DNA of 59,214 nucleotides from Allobosea sp. BH3 (lineage in GTDB: Bacteria; Pseudomonadota; Alphaproteobacteria; Rhizobiales; Beijerinckiaceae). The notes beneath the pieces are model-generated. The model did no database searches, was not told the DNA's origin, and was given only the letters and a program-made list of their open reading frames with translations. Where the stretch lies: assembly GCF_025499465.1 (NCBI RefSeq), contig NZ_JAIMCA010000009.1, positions 1 to 59,214 on the forward strand. Direction: 5' to 3'. The translations under genes were made by a program, and so were the position numbers. Positions 33,381-40,792 of the stretch are shown one piece after another; within the stretch, counting starts at the first letter, position 1; every line of letters starts with the position of its first letter.

Positions 33381-33457
33381 CGTCATGCTCGGGCTCGACC
33401 CGAGCATCTCCTGCTAGAGATTCTCGGGTCTGCGCTGCGCTCCGCCCGAGAATGACG
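33381..33457. repeat. CGTCAT...ATGACG palindromic element (copy F)
   Basis: The left module is GCTCGGGCTCGACCCGAGC, the right TTCTCGGG...CCCGAGAATGACG. It stands between lemA and the TPM gene on the same strand, and its last six bases (ATGACG) supply the start codon of the TPM gene. Confidence 0.8.
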
Positions 33458-34249
33458 GCATGGGCCGCCGTTCTCGGACTGGTCGTTGTGCTCTGGTCCG
33501 GCCTGGCACTGGCCGCCGAACCGTCTTATCCGGCGCTGACCGGCCGCATCGTCGACGCGGCCAATCTGCTGGCGCCCGAGGCGCGGCAGCGCATCGAGGA
33601 CAAGCTCAAGGCGCATGAGGACAAGACCTCGGACCAGGTCGTGGTCGCGACGCTGCCCTCGCTGCAGGACATCACGATCGAGGACTTCGCCAACGGCCTG
33701 TTCCGGCACTGGCAGCTCGGGCAAAAGGCGAAGAACAACGGCGTGCTGCTGGTCGTCGCGCCGAAGGAGCGCAAGGTCCGCATCGAGGTCGGCTATGGCG
33801 TCGAAGGCGCACTGACGGACGCGCTTTCCAAGGTCATCATCACGACCGCGATCGCGCCGAAGTTCAAGACGGGCGATTTCGCGGGCGGCATCGAGGCCGG
33901 CGTCGATGCGATCCTGACCATTCTCGCAGGCGATGCCGAGGAATGGCAGCGGCGCGCGGAGGTACGCTCGGATGAGAGCACGCTGGGCGAGGACATCGCG
34001 GTCATCATCGGGATGATCCTGATCTTCCTGTTCATCGTCGCCTTCCTGCGGGGCTTGAGCCAGCAGGGTGGCGGCCGACGCCATCGCCTGCGCAACGGGC
34101 GCTGGGTCACGCTGCCGCAGACGACGGGCTGGAGCACCGGCTCGGGCTCCGGCTGGAGCGGCGGCGGAGGTGGCTGGAGTTCGGGCGGAGGCGGTTTTTC
34201 AGGTGGCGGTGGCTCCTCCGGCGGCGGCGGAGCCTCGGGAGACTGGTGA
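33452..34249 (+). CDS. TPM-domain membrane protein (YgcG family)
   Basis: A 265-residue protein with a signal peptide (MTAWAAVLGLVVVLWSGLAL), a TPM domain (YPALTGRIVDAANLLAPEAR, TSDQVVVATLPSLQDITIEDFA, WQLGQKAKNNGVLLVVAPKE, RIEVGYGVEGALTDALSKVI), a membrane helix (VIIGMILIFLFIVAFLRGL, about 187-205) and a Gly/Ser-rich tail (GSGWSGGGGGWSSGGGGF). This is the YgcG plan found beside LemA proteins, with a proposed role in envelope maintenance. The ATG at 33452 lies within a palindromic repeat and lacks a good ribosome site; the upstream open frame runs through the repeat. It overlaps the next gene by one base (TGATG). Confidence 0.88.
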   Translation: MTAWAAVLGLVVVLWSGLALAAEPSYPALTGRIVDAANLLAPEARQRIEDKLKAHEDKTSDQVVVATLPSLQDITIEDFANGLFRHWQLGQKAKNNGVLLVVAPKERKVRIEVGYGVEGALTDALSKVIITTAIAPKFKTGDFAGGIEAGVDAILTILAGDAEEWQRRAEVRSDESTLGEDIAVIIGMILIFLFIVAFLRGLSQQGGGRRHRLRNGRWVTLPQTTGWSTGSGSGWSGGGGGWSSGGGGFSGGGGSSGGGGASGDW

Positions 34250-34854
34250 TGGACGAGGCTGACAGAGACGCGATTGCCGAAGCCGTGCGCCGTGCCGAGC
34301 TGCGGACCGCGGGCGAGATCGTCGTCGTCATCGACCGTGCCGCGTCGAGCTACCGCAACGTGGCCGTGGTGCTCGCGCTTGCGCTGGCTCTCTTCGTGCC
34401 TTGGCCGCTGCTCTCGCTGACGGCGATCAGTGCCCAGCGCATCTTCATGACCCAGCTCTTCAGCGCGGCGCTGCTGCTGGGTTCGCTGCTCTGGTATGGG
34501 CGCGGCGGGCGTTTCGTTCCGGGCTTCGTCAAGCGGCGGCGCGCTCACGAGGCGGCGTTGCGCGAATTCACCGCCCGCGGCCTGACACGGACCAAGGGGC
34601 GCACCGGCGTGCTGCTCTATGTCGCCCTTCAGGAACGCTATGCCGAAATCATCGCCGATACCGGCATCGACGGGCTCGTCGATCAGGAGACCTGGCGCGC
34701 CATCATCGAGCCGCTGATCGCCGCGGCGCGCGAGGACAGGCTGACCGAGGGGCTGATCGCAGCGGTGGATGAGGTCGGCGCCGTGCTGGCGCAGCATGTC
34801 CCGCCGGTGCCGGGCGACGTCGACGAGCTGCAGAACAAGGTGATCCTGCTTTAG
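34249..34854 (+). CDS. TPM-domain protein, second copy
   Basis: A 201-residue protein with a shorter TPM-like fold. The N-terminus (MDEADRDAIAEAVRRAELRTAGEIVVVIDRAAS) is followed by two membrane helices (VAVVLALALALFVPWPLLSL and TQLFSAALLLGSLLWYG), then LREFTARGLTRTKGRTGVLLYVALQERYAEIIAD (in two parts), which matches the TPM pattern 'K-G-VLL-V...R--EIIAD-GI'. The membrane segments are inside the domain rather than after it. The start is ATG 34249 in the TGATG junction with the previous gene (a GTG at 34246 is also possible). It is the third gene of the lemA operon. Confidence 0.82.
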   Translation: MDEADRDAIAEAVRRAELRTAGEIVVVIDRAASSYRNVAVVLALALALFVPWPLLSLTAISAQRIFMTQLFSAALLLGSLLWYGRGGRFVPGFVKRRRAHEAALREFTARGLTRTKGRTGVLLYVALQERYAEIIADTGIDGLVDQETWRAIIEPLIAAAREDRLTEGLIAAVDEVGAVLAQHVPPVPGDVDELQNKVILL

Positions 34855-34911
34855 GCCGGCATTCCCGGGCGGAGCGGAACGCCAATCCGAGAATCGCCGA
34901 ACGAGAGCATC

Positions 34912-34964
34912 CTAGAGCACGCGCCGATCAGATTGCGCAGCAATCCGATCGGATCCGGCTCTAG
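34912..34964. repeat. CTAGAGC...GCTCTAG palindrome, copy 2
   Basis: CTAGAGC (34912-34918) and GCTCTAG (34958-34964) are perfect outer arms. The inner pair CGATCAGATTG / CAATCCGATCG has one mismatch over 11 bases. It begins like the copy at 32669. The stop codon of the LysE gene (TAG, minus strand) lies inside its right arm. Confidence 0.75.
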
Positions 34965-35539
34965 AGCGCCACGATGCTGCGGATGGCGACCACGCCAGCG
35001 AGGCAAGCCAGCATCCCGGCACTCAAGCGGTATCCGATCTTCGCATGGCCCGCGTCGTGGAACTTCGCGTGGAACGTGCTTCCGAGACGTAGCCAGCCAA
35101 AGCCGATCGCGACGATCTCGAGCGAGAGGACCGCGAGCCCGAACAGCAGCCCGTCATCTGCCGTCGGGAGCAGAGAGAAGGCGAAGATCGCTCCCTTCGG
35201 ATTGAGCAAGGTCGTCAGGAACACGCGCCGGAAGGTGATCGACCGCCCGGCGAGATCGCGAACGTTGCCGCGCTTCCAGACGGCGATGGCGAGATGAAGG
35301 ACGTAGGCGACGACCGCGGCCTGAAGCGCCAACGCAAATTCCGGCTTTGCGGCGATGATCGGCCCCAGCGCCAGCCTCAAGATCGCTATGGCCAGCAGAT
35401 ACCCGGCGAGCTCCGCAACCAGCAGATGCCTGGCACGGCGCCATCCGACTTCCGCGCCGGCAGTCGCCAGCAAGGTGTTGGTCGGGCCGGGGGTCGCAAG
35501 CAAGGATGCGCAGGCGAAGGCGAATACGATCAGATTCAT
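34961..35539 (-). CDS. LysE/RhtB family amino-acid exporter
   Basis: A 192-residue inner-membrane protein with five or six helices. The family is recognised from NLIVFAFACASLLATPGPTN at the N-terminus and from FLTTLLNPKGAIFAFSLLP in the middle (the LysE 'LNPK' motif). Likely exports amino acids or related compounds. The start is set at ATG 35539 (MNLIVFAF); an ATG six codons earlier (35557) is equally possible, as neither has a clear ribosome site. The stop codon lies in a palindromic repeat. Confidence 0.83.
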   Translation of the reverse strand: MNLIVFAFACASLLATPGPTNTLLATAGAEVGWRRARHLLVAELAGYLLAIAILRLALGPIIAAKPEFALALQAAVVAYVLHLAIAVWKRGNVRDLAGRSITFRRVFLTTLLNPKGAIFAFSLLPTADDGLLFGLAVLSLEIVAIGFGWLRLGSTFHAKFHDAGHAKIGYRLSAGMLACLAGVVAIRSIVAL

Positions 35540-35757
35540 TGACGCGTGTGATGCCATGAACCGGCATCAGATGCCTTGATTTCGATCAGCCTCCGAGGCC
35601 CGAGCCCTCTCATCGCCCCTGACCGCTCATCGTGACCACGAAAGACGGTTTGGCGACGGTTACGAAACGGGCGGCCACCGGACATTCGTCGAACGATTCC
35701 GAACGCTGATTTCTGGCGCTTGTTATGCTGGGGACGAGCTCGGGCGCGCGGCGGAGC

Positions 35758-36525
35758 TCAACGCGCGGACGCGCTGCGGGCGGCGCCGAGGATGGCGCCG
35801 GGCATGGTCATTCCGTATTTGCTGGGCCGCTCGGCCTGTACGAGCACGACATAGCTGTCGGCCTCCGGCGCCTGTGTCGCCGTCAGCGGCGCGGTGATGG
35901 TCGCAGCCTCTCCGTTCCAGTCGCCGACGCGGACGATGCCACGCACGACATTGGCATAGGCCAGTGTCTTGCCCTGGTTCTCGCCGCGCGTGACCGGCAC
36001 CGTGGCGTGGCGCGTGGTCGGCAGGACCCAGACACCGGCCGGCTCCGTGAGGGAGGCATCCCGCGGCGTGATCGCGATCCGGAGGCTGCCGTTCTCCTCC
36101 TTCAGCGCTACCGTCGCAGCAAAGCCCGTCGTCGACAGCTGGTTCACCGCCTTGGTGATCTCCGCCTTCTCCGAGCCAATGGCGTGGGAGGCGCCGTTGA
36201 TCACGACCTGGGGCGTATAGACCTGCCCGTCACCGCGGGCCTTGGCATAGAATTTCTGCCGCTTGGCGAAGGAGTCCTTGCCGAGCGTATCCTTCCAGCC
36301 GAGATAGTCCCAATACGTCACCGGGAGGGTGAGAGCGATCAGCCCCGGCTCCTTGGCCAGTTCGACCACCAGCGCGTCTGCCGGCGGGCAGGAGGAGCAA
36401 CCCTGGCTGGTGAAAAGCTCGATCACGGCCTTTGGCGCAGGCTCGGCCGTCTGCGCCTGCGCGATCGCCGGGACGAGGGCGAAGGCGGCGAGGATCGCGG
36501 CGAGGTGGCGCTTGCAAGCGGACAT
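35758..36525 (-). CDS. DUF1223 thioredoxin-like periplasmic protein
   Basis: A 255-residue exported protein. The signal peptide is MSACKRHLAAILAAFALVPA plus IAQAQ. The DUF1223 core starts VIELFTSQGCSSCPPADALV, with a CxxC pair on the thioredoxin-like fold, then LTLPVTYWDYLGWKDTLG and VYTPQVVINGASHAIGS with a cis-proline-like TP. The second half is beta-rich. Role unknown; a redox function is inferred from the CxxC. Start ATG 36525. It follows lpxXL on the same strand by 68 bases, and could be the last gene of that operon. Confidence 0.85.
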   Translation of the reverse strand: MSACKRHLAAILAAFALVPAIAQAQTAEPAPKAVIELFTSQGCSSCPPADALVVELAKEPGLIALTLPVTYWDYLGWKDTLGKDSFAKRQKFYAKARGDGQVYTPQVVINGASHAIGSEKAEITKAVNQLSTTGFAATVALKEENGSLRIAITPRDASLTEPAGVWVLPTTRHATVPVTRGENQGKTLAYANVVRGIVRVGDWNGEAATITAPLTATQAPEADSYVVLVQAERPSKYGMTMPGAILGAARSASAR

Positions 36526-36593
36526 GGACGAGACTCTGCGGGCGACTTCTTTTTCTGAGGTTACCAAAGCCCGCAATCCGCCCCGGATGGAAA

Positions 36594-37598
36594 TCACGTT
36601 GCCTTGAAAACCGGCGTGATCACGCTGCTTTGCTCGAATTCGGCGAGCGCGCTGGCGGAGATCATGTTCGGTCGCCAGCGGCGATGCATCCAGAGCCACT
36701 GCTCGGGATATTCTCGCACCCAGCCGTCGACGACCGCCGTCATCATCGCCATGGCGCCCCGCACGTCGATCTCGCCGCCGGCGTCGCGCGGCAGATCGAG
36801 CGGCGGCGTCAGCTCCAGCCGGAAACGGTGGCCCGGCAGGCGAATGACGCGCACGCCATGGACCGGGCATTCGAAGCGCCGAGCGAATTTGCCCATGATC
36901 GGGTTGGTCAGGGCCGGGCGCCCCAGAAAGGGCACGACGGTGCCGCGGGTGAAATGCTGGTCGATCAGCATGCCGAGATGGCCGCCATTCTCCAGAACAG
37001 CCTGCATCGCGAACGCCGCTCCCTGCTTCGCCGCGGCAAGTCCGTCCATGGCGCCCGAGCGAATCTCGTGCACGACGGCCGCGATCGCCGGGTCGTTGGG
37101 GGCGCGGAAGACGGCGGTCGTCTTGAGCTCATAGGTTGCGGCGCAGATCGCCGGCAGCTCCCAGTTCGCGAGATGGGCCGAGAAGATCAGGCCGGGCTTG
37201 GCATCGTCCTTGAGCGCGACGAAATGCTCAATGCCCTGGACCTCGACGCGCGAAGGCTTGTCGGGATTCTCGGCGTCATAGTCGAACAACGTGCCCAGAT
37301 GGGCGTATTCCGCGGCGGTGCGGCCGAGATTCTCCCAGGCGCCGCGCGCGATGCGCCGCACCTCCGCCTCGTCCTTCTCGGGGAAGGCGGCGCGGATATT
37401 AGCGAGGGCGATGCGGTTGACCGGGAGCAGGGGGCTTGCCGTACGCAGCAGCCAGCCGCCGAGATCGCTGGAGCGCTCCGGGCCGAGCAGGCGCAGGCCG
37501 CCGAACAGCGCGCGGATCACGCCGATCATCAGCGCGGCGCCGACGCGGGCGGCGAGTGCCTTCAAACGTTTCAAGATCGCTTCAGCCTCAAATTCCAC
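36594..37598 (-). CDS. lpxXL: lipid A very-long-chain acyltransferase LpxXL
   Basis: A 334-residue acyltransferase of the LpxL/HtrB family that transfers the very-long-chain acyl group from AcpXL to lipid A at the inner membrane. An N-terminal hydrophobic part (ARVGAALMIGVIRALFGGLRLL) is followed by the catalytic HxxxxE motif in FSAHLANWELPAI, and by HLGMLIDQHFTRGTVVPFLG and EYPEQWLWMHRRWRP near the end. The assignment as LpxXL rests on position at the end of the acpXL cluster. The start is probably GTG 37598; a TTG at 37613 is also possible, and no ATG fits. This non-ATG start is noted as a weak point. Confidence 0.85.
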   Translation of the reverse strand: MEFEAEAILKRLKALAARVGAALMIGVIRALFGGLRLLGPERSSDLGGWLLRTASPLLPVNRIALANIRAAFPEKDEAEVRRIARGAWENLGRTAAEYAHLGTLFDYDAENPDKPSRVEVQGIEHFVALKDDAKPGLIFSAHLANWELPAICAATYELKTTAVFRAPNDPAIAAVVHEIRSGAMDGLAAAKQGAAFAMQAVLENGGHLGMLIDQHFTRGTVVPFLGRPALTNPIMGKFARRFECPVHGVRVIRLPGHRFRLELTPPLDLPRDAGGEIDVRGAMAMMTAVVDGWVREYPEQWLWMHRRWRPNMISASALAEFEQSSVITPVFKAT

Positions 37599-37687
37599 CC
37601 GTGCCGAGAGCAAAACCGGGCCTGAGGGCGCGATCTGGGGCAGGATTTTGCCGGCGTCAAGTCTTCGGCCGGAAAGGCGTGCGCCGA

Positions 37688-38710
37688 TCAGAAGGCGATG
37701 ACGACCTTGCCGAAGACCTTGCGGCCTTCGATCCGGGCGAGTCCCTTCTCGAATTCGGCGAGCGGGAAGACCGAATCGATCACCGGCTTCATGCCGCCGG
37801 CCATTTTCTCGAGCGATTGCGCGATATTCTCGATGCGGCAGCCGAAGGAGCCGGTGATGCGATATTGCTGCTGGAAAAGCTGCATCAGGTTGATCGTGGC
37901 CGAGGGGCCGGAGGTCGCGCCGCAGGTGACGAGCCTGCCGCCGCGCTTCAGGCAGAGCAGCGAGCCGTTCCAGGTGTCGGCGCCGACATGCTCGAAGACG
38001 ACATCCACGCCCTTGCGGCCGGTGAGCTTGCGCACCACACCCTCGAAGCGGTCCTCGCGATAGTTGATGACGTGGTCGGCGCCGAGCGCCTTGGCCTTGG
38101 CGCCTTTCTCGTCGTCTCCGACCGTCGTGTAGACGGTGCAGCCGATGGCCTTGGCCATCAGGATCGCGGCCGTGCCGATGCCGGAGCCGCCGGCATGGAC
38201 CAGAACGGATTCACCAGGCTCGAGCTTCGCATTGTCGAAGAGCATGTGCTGCACCGTGCCGAAGCCGATCGGCGCGCAGGCGGCGTCTTCGAAGGAGACG
38301 CCCTTGGGGGCCTTGATCGTCAGCCGCGCCGGGCGGTTCAGCAACTCGCGGGCGAAACCGTCGATATGGAAGCCCATGATGCCGGCGACGTTCTCGCAGA
38401 GATTGTCGCGGCCCTCGCGGCAGGCCTTGCACTCACCGCAGGTATCGGCGCCATAGGCGGTGACGACGTCGCCGGGCGCAAAGCCGGTGACGCCCTCGCC
38501 GACGCAGACGATCTCGCCAGCCGCCTCGACACCGGCCGCCTGCGGCATCTTGCGCTTGGCGAAGGCCATGCCGCGGAAACCCCAGAGGTCGAGATAGTTC
38601 AGCCCCACCGCCTTGATGCGGATCTGCACCTCGCCGGCGGCGGGCGGCGGCGGCGGCTCGATCTCTTCCAGGCGCAGGTCGCGGTCGCCGTGGAGCTGGA
38701 GGGAACGCAT
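37688..38710 (-). CDS. adh2XL: MDR-family dehydrogenase of the VLCFA cluster (Adh2XL), probable enoyl-thioester reductase
   Basis: A 340-residue medium-chain dehydrogenase/reductase. The structural zinc cysteines are kept (TCGECKACREGRDNLC), but the catalytic zinc site is altered: the usual first Cys region reads VGLNYLDLWGFRG, and the usual GHE reads AAGVEAAGEIV, with Val for His. The nucleotide loop is VLVHAGGSGIGTAAILMAKAIGC. MDR proteins without catalytic zinc often reduce the double bond of enoyl thioesters, so it could be the missing enoyl reductase of the cluster; this is inference. It lies 28 bases after the SDR and 89 before lpxXL. Start ATG 38710. Confidence 0.85.
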   Translation of the reverse strand: MRSLQLHGDRDLRLEEIEPPPPPAAGEVQIRIKAVGLNYLDLWGFRGMAFAKRKMPQAAGVEAAGEIVCVGEGVTGFAPGDVVTAYGADTCGECKACREGRDNLCENVAGIMGFHIDGFARELLNRPARLTIKAPKGVSFEDAACAPIGFGTVQHMLFDNAKLEPGESVLVHAGGSGIGTAAILMAKAIGCTVYTTVGDDEKGAKAKALGADHVINYREDRFEGVVRKLTGRKGVDVVFEHVGADTWNGSLLCLKRGGRLVTCGATSGPSATINLMQLFQQQYRITGSFGCRIENIAQSLEKMAGGMKPVIDSVFPLAEFEKGLARIEGRKVFGKVVIAF

Positions 38711-38738
38711 GAACTTTCGACCTTTCAGAACAGGCTGA

Positions 38739-39485
38739 TCAGCGATGGATGCCGAGTTGCGCGGTCAGGCCACCATCGATCGGCAGCACCGTGCCACTGA
38801 TATAGGCCGCGGGCTCGCTCATCAGGAAGGTGGCGAGGCCGGCGACCTCCTCGGGCTTGGCGAAGCGGCCGGCCGGAATCTGGCTCTGCATCTTGTCACG
38901 ATAGGCGGCATAGGGCGCCATCATATCGGTGTCGACGAAGCCGGGCGCGATCACGTTGACCGTGACACCGCGCTTGCCGGTCTCGACGGCGAGCGTTTTG
39001 GCATAGGAGATCAAGGCGCCCTTGGAGGCGGCATAGGCCGCATTGCCCGGGTTGCCGCGCAAGGCTGCGACCGAGCCGATGGCGACGATGCGGCCGGCGC
39101 GCGCGCGGATCATGTTGCGCATCAGGCTCTTGGCGAGGCGGGTGAAGGCCCAGAAATTGACCTGCATCGCGGCTTCCGCCTTGTCCTGCACCATCATCGC
39201 AGCGAGCGAATCATAGGGCTGGCCGGCATTGTGGACGAGGCCGAAATAGGTTTCGTCCTCGCGGTCCTCGCAAAAGGCGTCGAGAGCGGCCTTGTCGGAG
39301 AGATCGAGCGGCAGGGCCGAGACCGCGCGGCCGGGATGGGCCTTGGCGATCTCGTCGGCGAGCGCCTTCGCCTGCTCGGCGGAAGAGCGGAAGGTGAAGT
39401 CGACATCGTGGCCGGCTGCGACGAGCGCGCGCACGATCGCCGCGCCGACGCCCTTGGCGCCGCCGGTGACGAGAATCCTGGTCAT
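38739..39485 (-). CDS. FabG-like SDR ketoreductase of the VLCFA cluster
   Basis: A 248-residue short-chain reductase with ILVTGGAKGVGAAIVRALVA at the N-terminus, Asn in LVHNAGQPYDS, Ser in IGSVAALRG, Tyr-Lys in YAASKGALISYAKTL and the C-terminal GTVLPIDGGLTAQLGIHR. These fit a 3-oxoacyl-ACP reductase. Spacing of 13 bases to fabF1XL and 28 to adh2XL places it in the same operon, so it probably reduces the 3-oxo group during elongation. The six-gene Rhizobium leguminosarum cluster has no SDR in this place, as far as I recall, while bradyrhizobial clusters do. Start ATG 39485. Confidence 0.88.
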   Translation of the reverse strand: MTRILVTGGAKGVGAAIVRALVAAGHDVDFTFRSSAEQAKALADEIAKAHPGRAVSALPLDLSDKAALDAFCEDREDETYFGLVHNAGQPYDSLAAMMVQDKAEAAMQVNFWAFTRLAKSLMRNMIRARAGRIVAIGSVAALRGNPGNAAYAASKGALISYAKTLAVETGKRGVTVNVIAPGFVDTDMMAPYAAYRDKMQSQIPAGRFAKPEEVAGLATFLMSEPAAYISGTVLPIDGGLTAQLGIHR

Positions 39486-39498
39486 GAGAAAGCCCGGG

Positions 39499-40779
39499 TC
39501 ATGCCGCTTCCGGCGGGGCGGTCAGCACCAGGCAGGTGTTCTGGCCGCCGAAGCCGAAGGAGTTGGAGAGAACGGTGCGGACCTTCGCCTTGCGCGCCTC
39601 ATTCGGCACGACGTCGATGGCCAGCGCCGGGTCGGGGTTGTTGTAGTTGATCGTCGGCGGGATGGTGCCGTTTGCGATGGTCAGGAAGGAGATCACCGCC
39701 TCGACCGCGCCTGCCGCCGTCAGTGTGTGGCCGATCATCGACTTGTTCGAGGAGATCGGCAGCTTCGCCATGCGCTCGCCGAAGACAGCGGAGCAGCTCA
39801 TCGCCTCCATCTTGTCGTTCTCGGGCGTCGAGGTGCCGTGAGCGTTGATGTAGTCGACATCGTCCGGGGTGAGCCCCGCGTCGGCCAGCGCATCCTGCAT
39901 GGCGAGGATGGCGGGCTTGCCGTCCGGGCTCGAACGGGTGCGGTGGAAGCCGTCGCCGCGCTCGCCGCAACCGGCGACGATGCCGAGGATGGTCGCGCCC
40001 CGCGCCAGCGCGTGGTCGTAGTCCTCCAGCACGAGCGCGCCTGCGCCTTCGCCCATGACGAAGCCGTCGCGGTTCTTGGAGAAGGGCTTGGCAGCGCCTT
40101 CCGGCGGGTCGTTCTGGGTCGACAGCGCGGAGAGCAGCGAGAAGCGGATCAGCGCCTCGGCATGGATCGAGCCGTCGGTGCCGATGCAGAGCGCAGCTTC
40201 AGTCTCGCCGCGGCGGATGGCCTCGACGCCCATCTGGATCGCCGTCGCACCCGAGGAGCAAGCGGTCGAGAGCGAGATCGGCGAGCCCTTGGTGCCGAAA
40301 CGGTCGGCGATATGGTCGGCGACGCCGCCGAAGACGAAGAGCTCGTGCATGGGCCGGAACTTGCCGGTGGCGGCGGCGCGCAGCAGGCCGTCATAGTCGA
40401 CCTCGCCCTCGATGGTCGCGGCGATCTCCTGCTTCTGCGGCCATTCCATCTCGACCGGCGGCACGGCCATGAAGAGCTCGCCCGGGAAATCGCCATCCGC
40501 GCCGATGCCGCTCTGGGCGACAGCTTCCTCGGCGGCGAGCGTCGCCAGCTTCTCGGAGAGCTGCGGGGCGGTGAAGGCGCCGTCGAAGAGAAAATCGACG
40601 GTGCCGCCGATGCTGGTGCGCAACCCCTCGGTCGGGAAGCGGTCGATGCGGTGGATACCGGATTTTCCGGCCGTCAAGGCCTGCCAGTTGGCGTCCTTGC
40701 CCTGGCCGAGCGAGGTGACGACGCCCAGCCCGGTTACGGCGACGAGCGGGCGGCCTTTGGCATCACGATGCTTGCTCAT
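39499..40779 (-). CDS. fabF1XL: beta-ketoacyl-ACP synthase FabF1XL (catalytic)
   Basis: A 426-residue KAS II-type enzyme condensing malonyl-ACP with an acyl chain bound to AcpXL. All three catalytic residues are present: Cys174 in SLSTACSSGATAIQ, His314 in INAHGTSTPENDKME and His351 in SNKSMIGHTLTAAGAVE. The C-terminal end VLSNSFGFGGQNTCLVL is standard. The start is ATG 40779 (MSKHRDAKGRPLVAVTGLG); an upstream open stretch overlaps fabF2XL. It probably pairs with the degenerate FabF2XL encoded 13 bases upstream. Confidence 0.92.
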   Translation of the reverse strand: MSKHRDAKGRPLVAVTGLGVVTSLGQGKDANWQALTAGKSGIHRIDRFPTEGLRTSIGGTVDFLFDGAFTAPQLSEKLATLAAEEAVAQSGIGADGDFPGELFMAVPPVEMEWPQKQEIAATIEGEVDYDGLLRAAATGKFRPMHELFVFGGVADHIADRFGTKGSPISLSTACSSGATAIQMGVEAIRRGETEAALCIGTDGSIHAEALIRFSLLSALSTQNDPPEGAAKPFSKNRDGFVMGEGAGALVLEDYDHALARGATILGIVAGCGERGDGFHRTRSSPDGKPAILAMQDALADAGLTPDDVDYINAHGTSTPENDKMEAMSCSAVFGERMAKLPISSNKSMIGHTLTAAGAVEAVISFLTIANGTIPPTINYNNPDPALAIDVVPNEARKAKVRTVLSNSFGFGGQNTCLVLTAPPEAA

Positions 40780-40792
40780 GGCTTCGAACCTC

